Source of the DNA: Candidatus Aciduliprofundum sp. JdFR-45 | Lineage (GTDB): Archaea; Thermoplasmatota; Thermoplasmata; Thermoplasmatales; JdFR-45 | Assembly (NCBI GenBank): GCA_002011395.1 | Contig: MTNG01000082.1 | Coordinates: 1 to 9,950, forward strand | Reading direction: 5' to 3' | DNA length: 9,950 nucleotides | Shown here: positions 6,964-9,950 of the stretch, in pieces | Position numbering within the stretch: the first letter of the stretch is position 1 | Layout: each line of letters begins with the position of its first letter | Program-made: the position numbers and the translations under genes | Notes under the pieces: model-generated | Told to the model about the DNA's origin: nothing | What the model saw: the letters and a program-made list of their open reading frames with translations, nothing else | Database searches by the model: none

Positions 6964-8100
6964 GTGATAGAGAAATGCCCCGTGTGTGGCACACCCCTGC
7001 GGTCGGGAGAGACGACGTGTCCTGTCTGCGGAACGGACCTATCTTTCCTCTACCAGACGGAAGAGAGCGTTGATGAGGTCATAAAGGACATATTGGAGGC
7101 CCCCGAGGAGGAGGTCATAGAGGAGGAAATCATAGAGGAGTATGTCTGCCCTGTCTGTGGCAAGGAAGTGGGGCCCGACGACACAGTGTGCCCTCACTGC
7201 GGGGCGGTATTTGAGGAGGAGGAAGAGGTCGTTGAGGAGGAGGCGGAGGGCGAACTCACAGGGGCCGTTGAGGCGGAACCGGCCGTGGCAGAGGAGCCCG
7301 TCGTGGTCATGGAGGAGAGAAGGGGGGAGGTCAGCCCCCCGACCGTGGAGGAGCGCGATTACCGCGCCGAGATGTCAAATCTCATATCCGACTTAAAGAA
7401 GATAATAAAGGTGGCGAAGAGCAAGGGGATTTCGGTGCACTTCCTCAAAACGGCAATAGAAGAGGCGAAGGCGCACGCGTCCAGAAACGATTTCAGGGGA
7501 GCGGTCAAGGTGCTGAGCGAGGCGAAGAGAGAGGTGGAAGAGGAACTCAAGAAGAAGTACATGCCCGTTCTGGAGCGCCTCTCCATAGTGGCCAAGAAGG
7601 ACCCGCGCATATCCACCATGTACCGAAAGGCATACGTTCTCCTTGACGAGGGCAGATACAGGGAACTGGACGAGGTCATAGCGGCCATAGAGGCGCAGGC
7701 CCGGAAGACGTCGGGCCATATAAAGAGGTTCCTTGAAAAGTACGAGAAGATAAAGGAGTCGCTCAACTTCGCTTCGGAGATGGGCGTGGATATATCTCCA
7801 TCCATGAACTGGCTGAGGAAGGCAAAGGAGTTCGCGGAGGATGGCAAATACGGGAAGGCCATCCAAGCCCTGAACGCCGCCGAGGAGGAAATGGGCGCGT
7901 CAATTGAGAAGGTCATAACGCCCAAGTTGAAGGACATCAAGGTCAGGTTGCAGAGGGCCATGATGCTCCGGAAGAACACCAAGCCAATAATAAACAAGAT
8001 ACGGGAACTCAAACTCGCGAAGGACGAAGGCGATTATGCCGGTGTGATACTGAAACTCAGAGAAGTTGAGACGCTAATGGAGGAACTGGACATATACTGA
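6964..8100 (+). CDS. double zinc-ribbon protein with acidic linker and helical-repeat tail; function unknown
   Basis: This is a 378-residue soluble protein that I cannot assign to a characterised family. The first zinc ribbon is C5-x2-C8 ... C19-x2-C22, and a second is C62-x2-C65 ... C76-x2-C79. They are separated by an acidic stretch, and a very Glu-rich linker follows to about residue 130. From ~140 to the end it is almost all charged amphipathic helix, with a motif of the form [ED]-G-[KRD]-[YF] opening a helix at about 176 (DF), 230 (GRY), 294 (GKY) and 356 (GDY). This gives a repeat of roughly 55-64 residues, resembling TPR-like helical hairpins or a spectrin-like rod. Such a build suggests a protein-protein scaffold. 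Start GTG 6964 is chosen from the SD; it gives MIEKCPVCG. The preceding gap has a possible promoter. Its last 27 bases overlap, tail to tail, the presenilin-like gene on the other strand. Confidence 0.85.
   Translation: MIEKCPVCGTPLRSGETTCPVCGTDLSFLYQTEESVDEVIKDILEAPEEEVIEEEIIEEYVCPVCGKEVGPDDTVCPHCGAVFEEEEEVVEEEAEGELTGAVEAEPAVAEEPVVVMEERRGEVSPPTVEERDYRAEMSNLISDLKKIIKVAKSKGISVHFLKTAIEEAKAHASRNDFRGAVKVLSEAKREVEEELKKKYMPVLERLSIVAKKDPRISTMYRKAYVLLDEGRYRELDEVIAAIEAQARKTSGHIKRFLEKYEKIKESLNFASEMGVDISPSMNWLRKAKEFAEDGKYGKAIQALNAAEEEMGASIEKVITPKLKDIKVRLQRAMMLRKNTKPIINKIRELKLAKDEGDYAGVILKLREVETLMEELDIY
8074..8100. other. 27-base tail-to-tail coding overlap between convergent genes
   Basis: The + strand zinc-ribbon gene stops at 8098-8100, while the - strand protease gene stops at 8074-8076. 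Both reading frames are well supported, so the overlap is real coding sequence. It leaves no space for a dedicated terminator of either gene between them, so transcripts must run into one another's coding region. Confidence 0.85.
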
Positions 8101-8940
8101 GTAGAGGGCGAGTGCCCCGAGGGCACCACCGTTTATGAACGGCAGTCCGGGGTATCCCTTTCCCTCCTCCATTGTTATCAGGAGGAGCGTTAACCCCACC
8201 ACGCCACCCCCAACTGTCGCAAGCGCACCGTAAACATCTCCCATGTAGGTCAGAACCGACACGGCGAGGGCGCCGGGGAGGACAGCATCTCCGAATCCCA
8301 AGAAGTACGTGTGCTCTTCCGTCTTCTTACCGTCCCTTATCCTCGCCACCTTCTTCCCGGTGGGTGAGACAAAGAGCAGGGGTATGTTGGTTCTGTCGGC
8401 GACCTCTGCGAGTTCCAGCATGTGTTTTGAGCGGTAAACGGAGTAGTAGTCGTAAGCGGCCAGCACGATGAGAAGGGCGCCTAATATACGGGGCACGAGG
8501 GAAAAGCCGAGTATGGCGGCGATTCCCCCTCCCACAAGGATGCCCACGCAGTCTGTGAGGTACCACCGAGGCCTCCTCAGGGTGACATACGTGAGGAGCG
8601 CGGACGACGCCAAGGCTATCAGAGAGGCGAAGGGCGTGCGGAGCCAGAGTAGGACGGGCTCAAGCACGTACAGAAGCGCGAAGAAGAACAGTATGCCTAT
8701 GATACCCTTTATGAGCGAGTCCTTCCCCTTCCTCGCTAGGTATATGAGGATGGCAGTGAAGGCGAGTATCTCGGCCATGAATATCACGATGGGGATGGGC
8801 GAGGATTCCATACCCTCAAAGGCCTTGTAGTCATCGGGGTACGCGAAAACGATATTGAGGGCCACGAGCTGGGTTACGACAAACAGGAGAACGATGTTAA
8901 CCCTTCCTATCAGATGCCTTGGATTTTGAACCACTCTCAT
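8074..8940 (-). CDS. presenilin/signal-peptide-peptidase-like intramembrane aspartyl protease (family A22)
   Basis: This multispanning membrane protease of about 288 residues would cleave transmembrane segments within the bilayer; archaeal homologues are models for gamma-secretase. About nine hydrophobic helices can be read. The two catalytic aspartates are present: Asp164 in LAAYDYYSVY (helix 6) and Asp218 in LGFGDAVLPG (helix 7), in the GxGD motif. The third signature, normally PAL before helix 9, appears as PGLPFINGG. A hydrophilic loop lies between helices 6 and 7, as in the family. ATG 8940 is listed; GTG 8943 and GTG 8934 are alternatives, and GTG 8934 has the best spacing from GGAG at 8948-8945. 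All lie inside the topoisomerase gene, and any start beyond its end would delete the first helix. So the two genes overlap by about 40 bases and are probably co-transcribed. The stop lies inside the convergent zinc-ribbon gene. Substrates cannot be told from context. Confidence 0.92.
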   Translation of the reverse strand: MRVVQNPRHLIGRVNIVLLFVVTQLVALNIVFAYPDDYKAFEGMESSPIPIVIFMAEILAFTAILIYLARKGKDSLIKGIIGILFFFALLYVLEPVLLWLRTPFASLIALASSALLTYVTLRRPRWYLTDCVGILVGGGIAAILGFSLVPRILGALLIVLAAYDYYSVYRSKHMLELAEVADRTNIPLLFVSPTGKKVARIRDGKKTEEHTYFLGFGDAVLPGALAVSVLTYMGDVYGALATVGGGVVGLTLLLITMEEGKGYPGLPFINGGALGALALYSVYVQFLH

Positions 8941-9950
8941 CACACTCCGGATTGAGACACTTCTTCCACTTGCCCTTCCCCCGCATCCTCACGATAACCA
9001 CGGGGGCACCGCATTTCTCGCATTTCTCGCCCGTGGGCACGATCTGCCCCCTCTGGGGGAGGGGGTACGTCACACGGCATTCCGGATAATTGCTGCACCC
9101 CGCGAACCTCTTTCCGGTGCGTCCGTACCTGACGACTATCTCTCCGCCGCACTCGGGACAGGTTCCCAGCACATCCTTTGCGCTGTTGTACTTGCACTCG
9201 GGGTCTATGCATCTCATTTGCTTTCTGCCCCTGACCCTGAGTACGATCATATCCGACCCGCACGCAGGGCATTTTCTTTCGCTTCTCTGTATTGACCCCC
9301 CCGAGGGTATGCTGAAGGCGAATCTGCACTCGGGGTAGTTGCTGCACCCCACGAACTTACCCCTCTTTGAGCGTATGACCAGCAACTCGGAGCCGCAGCG
9401 GGGGCATCTGCCCACCACCCGCTCCTCGCGGAGCGCCTCCCTGATGAAGCGCGCGATGTCCTCCTCCTTCAGTTTGAGGTCCCTTATGATCTCCGAGAGC
9501 ATATCGGTGCTCTCCTTAACGACATCCTCCATGCGTATGTCTCCTTTGGCTATTCTCGCCATGTCCTCCTCAAGGCGCGCCGTCATGTCCGGCTTCACAA
9601 CGCTCACATCGTTTTCCTGCAGCGCCTCCACGAGCGCCACGCCGAGCTTTGTCGGCCTTAGAGGATTTCCGTAGGCGTACCCCCTGGAGATCAGTTTCTG
9701 TATGATCTCATGCCTCGTGCTCTTTGTCCCGAGGTTCAGGTCCTCCATTCTCTTTATGAGATCTCCCTGCGAGTATCTGCGGGGCGGCTTTGTCTCGTCC
9801 TCCGTCATGCGCACGTCCATCACCCGCACCTCATCGCCCTCTTTCAGGTCGGGTATGCTCTCCTCCTGGGGCGTGTAATAGGGGTATATGGACAGCCACC
9901 CCGGGTTCACAACTCTGGTGCCGCGGGCCACAAAGCGCTCCCCCCCTATG
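8897..9950 (-). CDS. topA: DNA topoisomerase I (type IA), C-terminal part; start outside window
   Basis: Type IA topoisomerases relax negatively supercoiled DNA by passing a strand through a transient single-strand break. The frame is open to the right edge, so this is the last ~350 residues; the active-site tyrosine and TOPRIM domain lie outside the window. Visible first is the end of the core: NPGWLSIYPY, then PPRRYSQGDLIKRMEDLNLGTKST, the conserved segment that binds near the gate, and LRPTKLGVALVEAL. After a helical linker come four zinc fingers of the form CxxC-x(~15)-C-x4-C: CPRCG...CSNYPEC, CPACG...CIDPEC, CPECG...CSNYPEC and CEKCG...CLNPEC. All sixteen ligands are intact. The tail is short and basic. 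Fingers 1 and 3 resemble each other (CSNYPEC), as do 2 and 4, suggesting duplication of a finger pair. The last ~44 coding bases also carry the SD and start of the downstream presenilin-like gene. Confidence 0.94.
   Translation of the reverse strand, partial: IGGERFVARGTRVVNPGWLSIYPYYTPQEESIPDLKEGDEVRVMDVRMTEDETKPPRRYSQGDLIKRMEDLNLGTKSTRHEIIQKLISRGYAYGNPLRPTKLGVALVEALQENDVSVVKPDMTARLEEDMARIAKGDIRMEDVVKESTDMLSEIIRDLKLKEEDIARFIREALREERVVGRCPRCGSELLVIRSKRGKFVGCSNYPECRFAFSIPSGGSIQRSERKCPACGSDMIVLRVRGRKQMRCIDPECKYNSAKDVLGTCPECGGEIVVRYGRTGKRFAGCSNYPECRVTYPLPQRGQIVPTGEKCEKCGAPVVIVRMRGKGKWKKCLNPECDESGSKSKASDRKG

Noticed and set aside
7359..8012. 217-codon hydrophobic-looking open frame on the - strand within the zinc-ribbon gene
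   Set aside because: Its Ser/Phe/Leu richness is the expected antisense reading of Glu/Lys/Ala helical repeats, not a real membrane protein.

Overview
The window is archaeal chromosomal DNA, most likely from a euryarchaeote or a Thermoplasmata-like lineage. The lineage-defining genes are sn-glycerol-1-phosphate dehydrogenase (the archaeal lipid stereochemistry enzyme), the archaea-restricted UPF0179 family, an archaeal-type YchF-related GTPase with a canonical NKxD motif, an archaeal presenilin/signal-peptide-peptidase homologue and an archaeal topoisomerase IA with four C-terminal zinc fingers. The DNA is GC-rich by eye, yet arginine is mostly AGG/AGA and isoleucine mostly ATA, a codon habit common in thermophilic archaea. 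The species cannot be named from the sequence alone. Genes are packed with almost no spacer, and Shine-Dalgarno (SD) sequences of the GGAGGTGAT type precede several of them.

Layout, + strand: five genes run head to tail from the left edge to 5872 with junctions between 13 bases of spacing and a 4-base overlap, so they look like one transcription unit. They are egsA (left end missing), a UPF0179 cysteine protein, a YchF-like GTPase with a TGS domain, a compact RapA/SNF2-type helicase, and a 631-residue protein with a coiled coil and about a dozen tandem CxxC-x4-CxxH zinc units. A short gap with a TATA-like box leads to rtcA (RNA 3'-phosphate cyclase). A second short gap with a T-rich box leads to a protein with two zinc ribbons, an acidic linker and a long helical-repeat tail.

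Layout, - strand: from the right edge, a topoisomerase I gene (its start lies outside the window) reads leftward and overlaps by about 44 bases a nine-helix presenilin-like intramembrane aspartyl protease. That protease gene ends tail to tail inside the zinc-ribbon gene, with a 27-base overlap.

Most of the window is housekeeping: lipid backbone synthesis, translation-associated GTPase, RNA end processing, DNA topology and membrane proteolysis. The part that looks least described is the translationally coupled pair at 2319-5872, an SNF2-type ATPase followed by a long tandem zinc-knuckle protein. The physical coupling is visible in the sequence; a shared job, for example remodelling a nucleic-acid or RNA polymerase complex, is only inference. 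I saw no tRNA, rRNA, CRISPR array, insertion sequence or prophage, and there is no gene-free stretch longer than about 50 bases.
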